A stretch of 39,876 nucleotides of DNA from assembly GCA_035628505.1 (NCBI GenBank), contig DASPJR010000144.1, forward strand, positions 1 to 39,876. Reading direction: 5' to 3'. Shown piece after piece: positions 14,780 to 22,588 of the stretch. Each line of letters starts with the position of its first letter. Position 1 is the stretch's first letter. A model generated the notes under the pieces. That model searched no databases. It saw only the letters and a list, made by a program, of their open reading frames with translations, and was not told the origin of the DNA. This DNA is from DASPJR01 sp035628505 (lineage in GTDB: Bacteria; Planctomycetota; SZUA-567; H5-PLA8). The position numbers and the translations under genes were made by a program.

Positions 14780-17302
14780 ATGCCGGGCTTATCAGCCACT
14801 CCACGGACAGCGCGCCTCCTGCACTACACAGGACTGCTTCTTGTCACGCTTGCCCCGCTGCTTTACGGCTGCCAGCCGCCGTGGGCCAGCGGCTTTCTGC
14901 TCTCCGCGATTCTCCTGCTCGGCGCCGCGGTGGTGGTTCAGAAAACGCTTCGTGCCGAGATGCTGCCGGGATTTCCGCCGGCCCTCACCGCTCTTTCGCT
15001 GGCGCTGCTGCTGTGGCTATCGATCACCGTGGTTTATGGCGCCCGCGTTGAGGACTCTGAACGCGCACCGGCACTTGGCGCTGCAAAGCTGCTCTATGCT
15101 TTCGCGTTCTTCGCCGCTGCTATGGTCGGCGCGTCAGGAGACGGCTCGTCAGATTCGCGCCGGCACGTGCTCGGCGCGCTAACGATTCTTGGCGCGATTC
15201 TTGGCGTTTTTGCGCTGCTGCAGCTGGGCGGATGGGACGTTAAAACCCTGGCCGGCTGGAGCGCTTCACAGCAGCGGCCGAGCGGCCTTTACACGAATGC
15301 GAATCGCTTCGCAGTGCTCATGACGTTGTGCTGGTTTTCGGGTTTGGCGCTGATCGTCAACGAGTTTCAATCCAAAAACAACGCCGCAACGCGCCGAATT
15401 GCCCTGCCGCTTGTGTCCACTCTACTGACCAGCGCCTGCGTAGCGCTGACACTCAGCCGCCTGACTATCATCGTAACAGCCGTCGTCGTGCTGGCGCTCT
15501 CACTGGTCTGGCTTCTCTGCGAGCGCGCGCAGCGTCAGCGCGAGGCCGCCTCGGGCACGTTTGAATCAGGCCAGAGTCGAATACTGCTGGCGGCGCCGCT
15601 TGTCATCGTTGCCGCATGGCTGGCGTGGTGCTTTGTGATCGGCTCGGTAGATTTGCGCGGCCGCTTCGCCTCCATGAATCCCGACTTGAGCAGTGAGGGC
15701 CGTTTTCTTGCCGTGCAGTCTGCTCTGCCGCTCATCAAGACTGAGTTGCTTTGGGGCCACGGGCTGGGCTCGTTTGAGACACTTTTTACTTCCGTGCAGC
15801 CCGCAGCGCTTCCGGGCCGCTGGCGGGAACTGCATTGCGACTGGCTGCAACTGGCCATCGAAGCCGGGGCTCCCGCAGCAGCCCTGGCGTTTCTGCTCGC
15901 GGTTGCCTGGGCGGTTTCGACGTGGAAGGCTTCTCGCAGCAGTGACAATTTAAGACCCGATCTGACGCGCCTGCTGCCTGCTGCCGGAATTGCTGTATTT
16001 CTGCTTTGCTCGATCGCCGATTTTCCGCTGCGTGAGCCGGCCAGCGCGGTTCTCGTTTTCTTCCTCGCCGGTCTGCTTTGCACCAGGCCGCAGGATGCAG
16101 CCGCGCCGACCGCGCAAGCGAGTGGCTTTATCCGCAGCGGAGCCCTCGTGCTTGCGCCGCTGCTCCTCGCGGCAGCATTCATCAGCGGACGGAACGCTCT
16201 TGCTTACGCGCAGAGCCCGTGGTTCGGCAGTCTCAATCCGCCCGCTGCCAGCGCCTCTCAGTACGAGCAATGGCGGGTAGCGGTTGAGCGCGGCGGGAAT
16301 GATCCGGAACTGAACTTCCGCTTCGCATCCTCTGCGCTCGCCGCGTCGAGCAGCAATCGTGTTGCGTTGGGCGAGGCGAAAGAAGCCGTGGTGCGCGCCC
16401 GCATGCTCTCGCCGCGCGATCATCGGTTTCCCTGGCTGGAAGCTGCAATCACTGAGCGCCTTGGAAACAAGCTCGAGGCGGGCGCTTTGCGCGAGCGTGC
16501 TGTGATGCTCTCGCCGAACAATCCGGTGCTGCGCGAGCAGAATGGTTACTTCTATCTGAACTCTATTACGGGCTACCTGCCTGGCGAGCCCGAGCGGGCC
16601 ATGGCCATTGAGCGCTGTCTTTTTCATTTCAGGGCAGTTCTGCGACTGAACCCGGCGCGTGAGCCGGAGTTGCTGACCGGAATGGAGAATGCCGGATGCC
16701 TGAACACAGAAATTGCGCAACTCTGGCCGGGGGCTGAGCCCCCTGCACGCCTTCGCCGAGCCCGTTTCTTCGCGGACCGCCGGCAGTGGGACCGCGCCGA
16801 GCGTGAATTGCCGATACAGGCGCTAACGGACGTCACCGAGCGGGCATGGCAACTATCCATAACGGCTGTTCTTGCTCTTCGGCGAGGAGAAACCGAGACC
16901 GGCGTTAAAACATTGCGTGAAGCCTTGCAGCTCATACCCGATGATCAGCGTAGCGATTTCACGCCGTGGTTAACGGCGCAGCTTGCCGAGCTATCTCTGG
17001 CACAATGCGTGTCTTTAACTGGCGCTTTGCTGCCGGAACTGTTCAAATACCCTGTGCTATCAAGTTCTCTGGCAACGCGCCTGATGGGTGCGCAGCAATG
17101 GGCTCTGGCCGACCAGCTCCTGGAAAAGATCGCCGGGCAGTCGCCGGAGTTCGGCGCGCAATGGGCTGAGCTGGCCCTGGAAATGGGCGATCTGTCGGCA
17201 GCCAGCCGGCGTGCGCGAGCCGCCTGGGAACTGGGCCTGTCTCTGCCGCGCTGGGGTGATTGGTATGCGTCCTTCCAGGAGCGGATAAAGCTGCGGAAGT
17301 AG
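14780..17302 (+). CDS. O-antigen ligase/polymerase-like protein with long repeat-like tail
   Basis: 840 residues. About 11-12 hydrophobic segments occupy residues 12-430 and contain the PF04932 signatures GLYTNANRFAVLM, LLWGHGLGSFETLF and HCDWLQLAIEAGAPAAALAF. This superfamily includes WaaL O-antigen ligases and Wzy-type polymerases acting on undecaprenyl-linked glycans at the periplasmic face. Residues about 455-840 are soluble and helical, with TPR-like pairs (for example AKEAVVRARMLSPRDHRFPW and ALREAVMLSPNNPVLREQN-type segments). Fusion of this membrane domain to TPRs is known in exopolysaccharide loci. The cluster has a second polymerase-like protein at 31818, so the two may divide polymerisation and ligation. 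ATG at 14780; the ribosome site is weak. Confidence 0.82.
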   Translation: MPGLSATPRTARLLHYTGLLLVTLAPLLYGCQPPWASGFLLSAILLLGAAVVVQKTLRAEMLPGFPPALTALSLALLLWLSITVVYGARVEDSERAPALGAAKLLYAFAFFAAAMVGASGDGSSDSRRHVLGALTILGAILGVFALLQLGGWDVKTLAGWSASQQRPSGLYTNANRFAVLMTLCWFSGLALIVNEFQSKNNAATRRIALPLVSTLLTSACVALTLSRLTIIVTAVVVLALSLVWLLCERAQRQREAASGTFESGQSRILLAAPLVIVAAWLAWCFVIGSVDLRGRFASMNPDLSSEGRFLAVQSALPLIKTELLWGHGLGSFETLFTSVQPAALPGRWRELHCDWLQLAIEAGAPAAALAFLLAVAWAVSTWKASRSSDNLRPDLTRLLPAAGIAVFLLCSIADFPLREPASAVLVFFLAGLLCTRPQDAAAPTAQASGFIRSGALVLAPLLLAAAFISGRNALAYAQSPWFGSLNPPAASASQYEQWRVAVERGGNDPELNFRFASSALAASSSNRVALGEAKEAVVRARMLSPRDHRFPWLEAAITERLGNKLEAGALRERAVMLSPNNPVLREQNGYFYLNSITGYLPGEPERAMAIERCLFHFRAVLRLNPAREPELLTGMENAGCLNTEIAQLWPGAEPPARLRRARFFADRRQWDRAERELPIQALTDVTERAWQLSITAVLALRRGETETGVKTLREALQLIPDDQRSDFTPWLTAQLAELSLAQCVSLTGALLPELFKYPVLSSSLATRLMGAQQWALADQLLEKIAGQSPEFGAQWAELALEMGDLSAASRRARAAWELGLSLPRWGDWYASFQERIKLRK

Positions 17303-17373
17303 TGATCGTGTTGTAGAATCAGTCTGTACTACAGGAAAGTGGATTGCCGCGAGTTGGCGGTGATGAGAGTGCC

Positions 17374-19473
17374 ATGGCGAGAACGCCCGTCAGCATAATG
17401 GGATCGGTTAACAAGAGCGAGCTGCTGCGCGCGCTCTGGCGGCATAAACTCATCGCCATTTTCATCATCGTTCTGGGCCTGGCGCTCACCACCGGGTACA
17501 CTGCCACCCGTCCCCAGCTGTACCGCAGCACTGCCAGCGTGCTGATCGAAAACTTCAACAAGACCTTCATGAGCTACCAGGACGAAGGCATGACCTACGT
17601 CCAGGATGTGACCAAAGCACAACGGATCCTCGCGCAGAGCCGCCCGGTGATCCTGCGCACGGCGGAGCTCAGCGGGGAAAACCTGAATCTTTCACCCGAT
17701 TCTGCTCTGCCCGCCGGCTTCGAAGCACGCGTCGACGGGCAGCTGCTCTATCTTCAGGTGGTGGATGAGAATAATGCGCGTGCGGCAAAACTCGCGAACG
17801 CGTGGATGAAAGCCTTTGCACAGGAAATGAACAACCGTGCGCAGGCGCCGAAAACGTACCTGGCGGACTCGCTGCGAGACCTTGAAAAAGTATGGATTGA
17901 AAAACTTGACGCATTGAACAAGTTCCAGCGCGAGACCAACTTCGATCCCAAAGAATTCGAACAGCATCCGATACGGAAGCGTTTTGAAGAATTAAGCACC
18001 AAGCTGAACGCGGCAAATATTGAGCTCGCTTCTCTTGAGGCCGAGCAGCACGTTCTCAACGCGTCGCAGGCAACGCCATACGATGTTCCGCGCGCAAAGC
18101 TGGACCCGTTCGTGCAGGGCTATCAGAAGCAGATCGAGATGCGCCGCGCGCATCTCTGGGATTTGCGCGAAAAGTACAAAGCAGACAGTCCCGAAGTGCT
18201 TGCCGCCGAACAGAGCGTCAAAGAGGCCGAAGCGGACATGAACAACGCCGCCAAGCGGCTTGCGCGGCAGGTGCAGTTGGAGCTCGATAAGGTCAAGGGC
18301 GAACGCGACCGACTGCAGGTGCTCCTCAAGGAGTCCGAAGCGCAATTCGAAGCGCTCAAGCAGAAGGGCAACGAACACAAGAAATACCAGTCTGAAATGG
18401 AGATGGCCAAACGCATCTACGAAGACTGGGCGCAGAAAAAAGGTGAGACCGACATCACCAACCAGTTTCTGTACTCCAATGCCCGCCCGTGGGAAACCGC
18501 CGAGGTCAGCGTTGTTCCATACAAGCCCAACTGGCGCCAGAATCTCACCGCCGGATTATTCCTGAGCGTGCTGGCGGCACTGGGCTGCGTGTTTCTGATC
18601 GAGCGCTTTGATGACAGCATCCGCAGCGGAAAGGATCTCGAGCGGCGGCTGGGCGTCACGCCGCTTGGCATGATTCCGAGTTTTGAGCGTCCGCTCGCCG
18701 ACGCAGACGGTTATCTGCTCGCCCAGCGTCAGGCGAGCTCAACGGTCGCTGACGCGCTGCGCAACATCCATATCGGACTCGAGGTGGCGCACGGCGGACC
18801 GCGAACGGCCGGACAGGCGCTGGTGATCACCGTTACGAGCGCCGTGCCCAACGAAGGCAAGTCGTTCCTTACGTCGAACCTGGCCATGCTCTTCGCCAAA
18901 CTCGGCCGCAAAGTTCTGGTCGTCGATGCCGATCTGCGCAAGGGCTCGCTGAGCAAAGCATTCAACTGCAAAGCTCCGCAGGGGCTGCGTGAGGCGGTGG
19001 CCAGCGGCACATGGCGGCCGGAGTTTGCCATCAATGGCCGCACGCCCGGATATTACATTCTCCCTGTTGGCCAGGATTCGTTCGCTAATCCCGAGTCCCT
19101 CAATCCCGACGGATTCAACCACATTCTGGCCCAGATGAAGTCGCACTTTGACGTGCTGATTTTCGACACGCCGCCGGTGCTCGCGGTCGCGGATGCCTGC
19201 GTGATCGGGCATGCGTCGGATGTGACCATCCTTGTCGCGCGCAGCCGCCAGACGCGGCTGGCGCAGATCGAGCGCGCGGCCGGAAGCCTGTATGCGGCCA
19301 ACATCAAGCAGGTGCTGTTCGTGGTCAACGGTGTCGACCCGAATGATGCCGAGGCGGATGCTTACGGCTACGGTTACGGGTATGGGTACGGTTACGGATA
19401 TGGCTACGGCCAGGGCAAAGACACCGCCTCACGAAAGCGTCCGGCAAAAGAGGATGCTGAGACGGAAGCCTGA
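17374..19473 (+). CDS. Wzc-like polysaccharide co-polymerase with tyrosine kinase domain
   Basis: 699 residues from the ATG at 17374; a TTG ten codons upstream and an ATG at 17398 are alternatives. Residues about 8-60 form the Wzz-type N-terminus with the first membrane helix. A long coiled coil spans about 170-375 and the second helix is near 390-412 (LTAGLFLSVLAALGCVFLIE). The BY-kinase domain shows Walker A VPNEGKS (Lys496), Walker A' VDADLRKG (517-524) and Walker B FDTPP (597-601). In Wzc-type systems this protein controls chain length and, through autophosphorylation of a C-terminal Tyr cluster, export. Here the tail holds exactly eight Tyr-Gly pairs (664-679), followed by a charged end. 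Its stop overlaps the start of the next gene by one base. Confidence 0.93.
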   Translation: MARTPVSIMGSVNKSELLRALWRHKLIAIFIIVLGLALTTGYTATRPQLYRSTASVLIENFNKTFMSYQDEGMTYVQDVTKAQRILAQSRPVILRTAELSGENLNLSPDSALPAGFEARVDGQLLYLQVVDENNARAAKLANAWMKAFAQEMNNRAQAPKTYLADSLRDLEKVWIEKLDALNKFQRETNFDPKEFEQHPIRKRFEELSTKLNAANIELASLEAEQHVLNASQATPYDVPRAKLDPFVQGYQKQIEMRRAHLWDLREKYKADSPEVLAAEQSVKEAEADMNNAAKRLARQVQLELDKVKGERDRLQVLLKESEAQFEALKQKGNEHKKYQSEMEMAKRIYEDWAQKKGETDITNQFLYSNARPWETAEVSVVPYKPNWRQNLTAGLFLSVLAALGCVFLIERFDDSIRSGKDLERRLGVTPLGMIPSFERPLADADGYLLAQRQASSTVADALRNIHIGLEVAHGGPRTAGQALVITVTSAVPNEGKSFLTSNLAMLFAKLGRKVLVVDADLRKGSLSKAFNCKAPQGLREAVASGTWRPEFAINGRTPGYYILPVGQDSFANPESLNPDGFNHILAQMKSHFDVLIFDTPPVLAVADACVIGHASDVTILVARSRQTRLAQIERAAGSLYAANIKQVLFVVNGVDPNDAEADAYGYGYGYGYGYGYGYGQGKDTASRKRPAKEDAETEA
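19363..19410 (+). repeat. (Tyr-Gly)8 coding repeat in the kinase tail
   Basis: Forty-eight bases encode eight successive Tyr-Gly pairs. Tyr uses both TAC and TAT, and Gly uses GGC, GGT, GGG and GGA, so the DNA units differ while the protein units are identical. It occupies the place of the Tyr-rich phosphorylation cluster of BY-kinases. Confidence 0.85.
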
Positions 19474-20654
19474 TGCAGCACCGCAGATTCCTATTTCTGG
19501 CACTCACCTGCCTGCCTTGCGTATTGTTGAACACGACTCTACAAGCGGGCGATGCGGGAGTGACGGCCAGCGACCCGTTCGCGAGACGCGGATTTAACTT
19601 TGGCCATCTGCGCCTGCACCCCACACTATCGACGGATTTCACTTTCACAGATAACGCCACGCGTGTAGAGGAGCGCACGCAAAGCGACGTGCTGAACGAC
19701 TCGGCGGCTGGCATTGAAGTGCTTTTCCGTCCGATGGAACACATCAACACCGTGTTCAGCTATGAAGTCGGCTGGCACGATTATCTGCTGGATAAATCGC
19801 GGGATTACCTGAGCCACAAAGCAGTCGCAGATGTGCGCGTGCGCAACATTTTTCTCGAGGGCTTCGAGCTTTCTATCTACGATTCGTATTTGCAATCGGG
19901 GAACACAGGCGCGCTTGAAAATAATCTGCTCGCGTTTTCGCGTTACGCTACGAACCTTGCGCACATAAAGGCGCAGTACGATTTCAACCGGTTCAGCATT
20001 AGCGGCAAATACGGCTACACGCTTGTGGATTACTTTTCGCGCGCAAACTCAACCTCCGATTACATCGCTCATGCTGGTGATATTGAAGGGGCTTTTAAAT
20101 TCATTCCCACGCGCCTGGTTCTTTTTGGATCGTACAACATCACGCGCGTTGTCCGCTCCACGAACATCGACAACTTCGACACGCACACCGTTTTGGCTGG
20201 AGTCCGCGGAACGTACAGCAAGCTACAGTACTCCATCGGCGGCGGATACAGCCGGGCGATGCTCCTGAGCGGCGACGACACCGAGGAAGGGCCCTCGCTT
20301 TCCGCGCGTGTGGGTTACACGCCGCACGAGCGGCTCACGCTGGCGCTCGAGGCCAGCCGCCGGTTCGTCGCGAGTCCTCAGGTCGGCATCAGTTCCGATC
20401 TTGATATTCGCGTCAGTGCATCACTGCGCCTCACCGCGCACGGCAAGTTTACAGTGGATTACACGCGCAATCACAGCGACCGGTTGGTGGGTGCAGACCA
20501 GGTGTCGTTCGCGTATAATGGCGCCTTCGATTACAAACTGTCCCGCTTTGCGAGCGCGATTGCGAGTTTCACACGCACCGAACGCGAGGTTTCATCGGGA
20601 ACAGGCGGGTTCGTTATCAACGAAGGGCGGATTGGCTTCCGCCTGGCCTGGTAA
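19473..20654 (+). CDS. Outer-membrane beta-barrel protein of the polysaccharide cluster
   Basis: 393 residues with a signal peptide (MQHRRFLFLALTCLPCVLLN, cleavage likely after LQA). The mature part is dominated by alternating amphipathic strands with aromatic ends (HINTVFSYEVGWHDYLL, FEGFELSIYDSYL-type, YSIGGGYSRAM, KFTVDYTRNHSDRL), and the final residues are RIGFRLAW, a typical C-terminal barrel strand ending in an aromatic residue. This indicates a porin-like barrel of about 16-18 strands. Such barrels occur in many exopolysaccharide loci and are thought to provide or assist outer-membrane passage. The start codon overlaps the kinase stop (TGATG), so translation is probably coupled. Confidence 0.8.
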   Translation: MQHRRFLFLALTCLPCVLLNTTLQAGDAGVTASDPFARRGFNFGHLRLHPTLSTDFTFTDNATRVEERTQSDVLNDSAAGIEVLFRPMEHINTVFSYEVGWHDYLLDKSRDYLSHKAVADVRVRNIFLEGFELSIYDSYLQSGNTGALENNLLAFSRYATNLAHIKAQYDFNRFSISGKYGYTLVDYFSRANSTSDYIAHAGDIEGAFKFIPTRLVLFGSYNITRVVRSTNIDNFDTHTVLAGVRGTYSKLQYSIGGGYSRAMLLSGDDTEEGPSLSARVGYTPHERLTLALEASRRFVASPQVGISSDLDIRVSASLRLTAHGKFTVDYTRNHSDRLVGADQVSFAYNGAFDYKLSRFASAIASFTRTEREVSSGTGGFVINEGRIGFRLAW

Positions 20655-20667
20655 CCAGGGAGCACGA

Positions 20668-21837
20668 ATGAAGTCGGCAGTGGCTGCACTTTTACTCACC
20701 GCCTTGTTTGCTGCGGCCGCCTTCTGCGGAGAGGCGCCGGATGCAGCTGCGCCGGCCTACAAATTTGTCGGCGGCGAGCGCGTGCGTCTGATTGTTCCCG
20801 TGACTGTCGGTGAAGCGATCGAGCAGATCGTTTCCGTCGATGGCTGGATTTCACTCCCCACAGGCGGCACGCTGAACATTAAATCCAAGACAATTCCCGA
20901 AGCGCAGACGCTCATCGGCGAAGCGCTCGAGAAGCAATCCGGCGCGCGGCGGGTTTTTGCAGCGCTGGCACTGCTTGAGCTCCCGCCGCGCAAAGTCTTC
21001 GTCAGCGGCGAAGTCAAGACGCCCCAGGCAATAATCATTCCTGCGGGCGGCACGCTGACACTGGCGGCGGCGCTCGCCAGCGCCGGTGGACCGACGCCAG
21101 ATGCGGATGTTACGCGGGTCAGCGTCGTACAGGAAACCACGGGGCAGGCGCAGATCCTCGATGCCTCACGGCTGGGCCAGCCGGACAATCCGACGCTTGG
21201 ACCTGTTTTGCAGCCCGGAGCCGTCGTGACGGTACCGCGCGGCGAGATTTTTGTGCTCGCCGGAGAAGTCGTGAAGCCGGGCTCGTACAACCGGCGCGAA
21301 CTATCGATTCAGCCCGGCGAAGCGGCAACGCTCACACGCGTTCTGTTTGGCGGCGGGGGGTTGAAGCCGACTGCCAACCGGCGTGACGTCAGAGTCGTGC
21401 GTACGAATGCGGACGGGACGCGCGAGGTGTTCGCCGTGAACCTCGACGATGCAATACGGCCCTCGGCGAAAAGCGAAGCCAAAGAGAAAAGCGACGAGGC
21501 TGCGGCAGAAGTGCCAAAAGCGCGCATTGATCCCGTGCTGAAAAACGGTGACATCATCGTCGCGGCACCGTCCGGCGGCGTGGCAATCCTGGGAAAAGTG
21601 CGGCTGCCCGGCGTCTATCCGCTCGCCGGAGATTCGCTCAAGCTTTCACGCCTGATCGCCATGGCCGGCGGTTTTGCGGACTTCGCGAAGACCTCCAGCG
21701 TGATCGTCATTCGCGCTAAAGCGCCTAAAAATCCCGTGCGCGTCGACGTAGGCGCGTTCAGCAAAGAAGGCGTGGCCGATAAGGACATCGACCTTGACGA
21801 TGGCGACCTCGTCATTGTTTCTGAGCGCCTGTTATAA
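20668..21837 (+). CDS. Polysaccharide export protein (Wza-like, SLBB domains)
   Basis: 389 residues from the ATG at 20668, chosen for the AGGGAG ribosome site and the signal peptide MKSAVAALLLTALFAAAAFC that starts there. The export domain covers about 30-110 (VDGWISLPTGGTLNIKSKTI, EAQTLIGEAL). SLBB-type domains follow: KVFVSGEVKTPQAIIIPAGG, then IFVLAGEVVKPGSYN and VAILGKVRLPGVYPLAGD. In Wza systems these proteins form the periplasm-spanning channel for the polymer. The Cys near residue 20 is preceded by Phe and does not fit a lipobox, so the protein is probably not a lipoprotein; the preceding barrel may replace the helical Wza pore. A Glu/Lys-rich stretch near 270-290 is a probable linker. 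Confidence 0.87.
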   Translation: MKSAVAALLLTALFAAAAFCGEAPDAAAPAYKFVGGERVRLIVPVTVGEAIEQIVSVDGWISLPTGGTLNIKSKTIPEAQTLIGEALEKQSGARRVFAALALLELPPRKVFVSGEVKTPQAIIIPAGGTLTLAAALASAGGPTPDADVTRVSVVQETTGQAQILDASRLGQPDNPTLGPVLQPGAVVTVPRGEIFVLAGEVVKPGSYNRRELSIQPGEAATLTRVLFGGGGLKPTANRRDVRVVRTNADGTREVFAVNLDDAIRPSAKSEAKEKSDEAAAEVPKARIDPVLKNGDIIVAAPSGGVAILGKVRLPGVYPLAGDSLKLSRLIAMAGGFADFAKTSSVIVIRAKAPKNPVRVDVGAFSKEGVADKDIDLDDGDLVIVSERLL

Positions 21838-21948
21838 GTGCTTGCAAGTTCGGCAAACCCAGCCGTTTCGCCTATTTACAAGAGTGATTCCAAACGTTAC
21901 ACTCGCCTTCCGAGTTAACTTGTTGTGTCCGTTATCAGATACGCGCGG

Positions 21949-22533
21949 ATGAGAACTGGCATGCAGACCAGACACAAGGCTAGCGAAGCTTTGCAATCAC
22001 CTGCACTTCGTGCATTTGAACGCTTCGACCACTCCGTCGCACACTGGGCAGCGCTGCGCACCTCAGCTCGCTGGGAAAAGACAACCGCCGAATGCCTCGC
22101 GCAGGCGAACATCGGTGTTTATCTCCCGCTCTGGACACGCATCTGCCGCTACAAGACTCGCAAGAACATCAGCGAGGTGCCGCTTTTCGCCGGCTACGTC
22201 TTCTTCGATGAACAGCGCCTCGACGAGCTTTCAACGCGTGCCCCGAGCGTCAGCCGCTACATCGCGCAGGTGCTTAAACCGGCGGATCATCAGAAGCTTA
22301 AGGATGAACTTCACGCCATTGCCGAGCTTGTTGGAAACCAGCGCCTCGTACAGGAACGCATTTACGGCACGGTGGGCGAGCGCGTCCGCATCACACGCGG
22401 TGCCTTCCGCGAATTCGAAGGCACGATCACGCGCTTGAATTCTGAAACGCAACGCCTTGTTCTGAACGTCTCGTATCTCGGCCTGTCTGTGGAAGTTGAA
22501 GTAGAAGAGTTTGCCGTCGAGAAAGTTCTTTAA
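21949..22533 (+). CDS. NusG paralogue (RfaH/UpxY-like elongation factor)
   Basis: 194 residues if the ATG at 21949 is used; GTG at 21925 and ATG at 21961 are alternatives and none has a strong ribosome site. After about 30 variable residues comes an NGN domain (HWAALRTSARWEKTTAECLA, then IGVYLPLWTRICRYKTRKNI and VPLFAGYVFFDEQ). A C-terminal KOW motif is visible as GERVRITRGAFREFEGTITR. NusG paralogues in capsule and O-antigen operons (RfaH, UpxY, LoaP) bind elongating RNA polymerase and help it read through long operons. Location directly before the initiating transferase gene supports this. No ops-like GGCGGTAG element was seen upstream. Confidence 0.85.
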   Translation: MRTGMQTRHKASEALQSPALRAFERFDHSVAHWAALRTSARWEKTTAECLAQANIGVYLPLWTRICRYKTRKNISEVPLFAGYVFFDEQRLDELSTRAPSVSRYIAQVLKPADHQKLKDELHAIAELVGNQRLVQERIYGTVGERVRITRGAFREFEGTITRLNSETQRLVLNVSYLGLSVEVEVEEFAVEKVL

Positions 22534-22588
22534 CGTTCTATCCACTCTTTCGTCTAGTTCATGAACGGCTCCTCGCGGACCGCTATCA

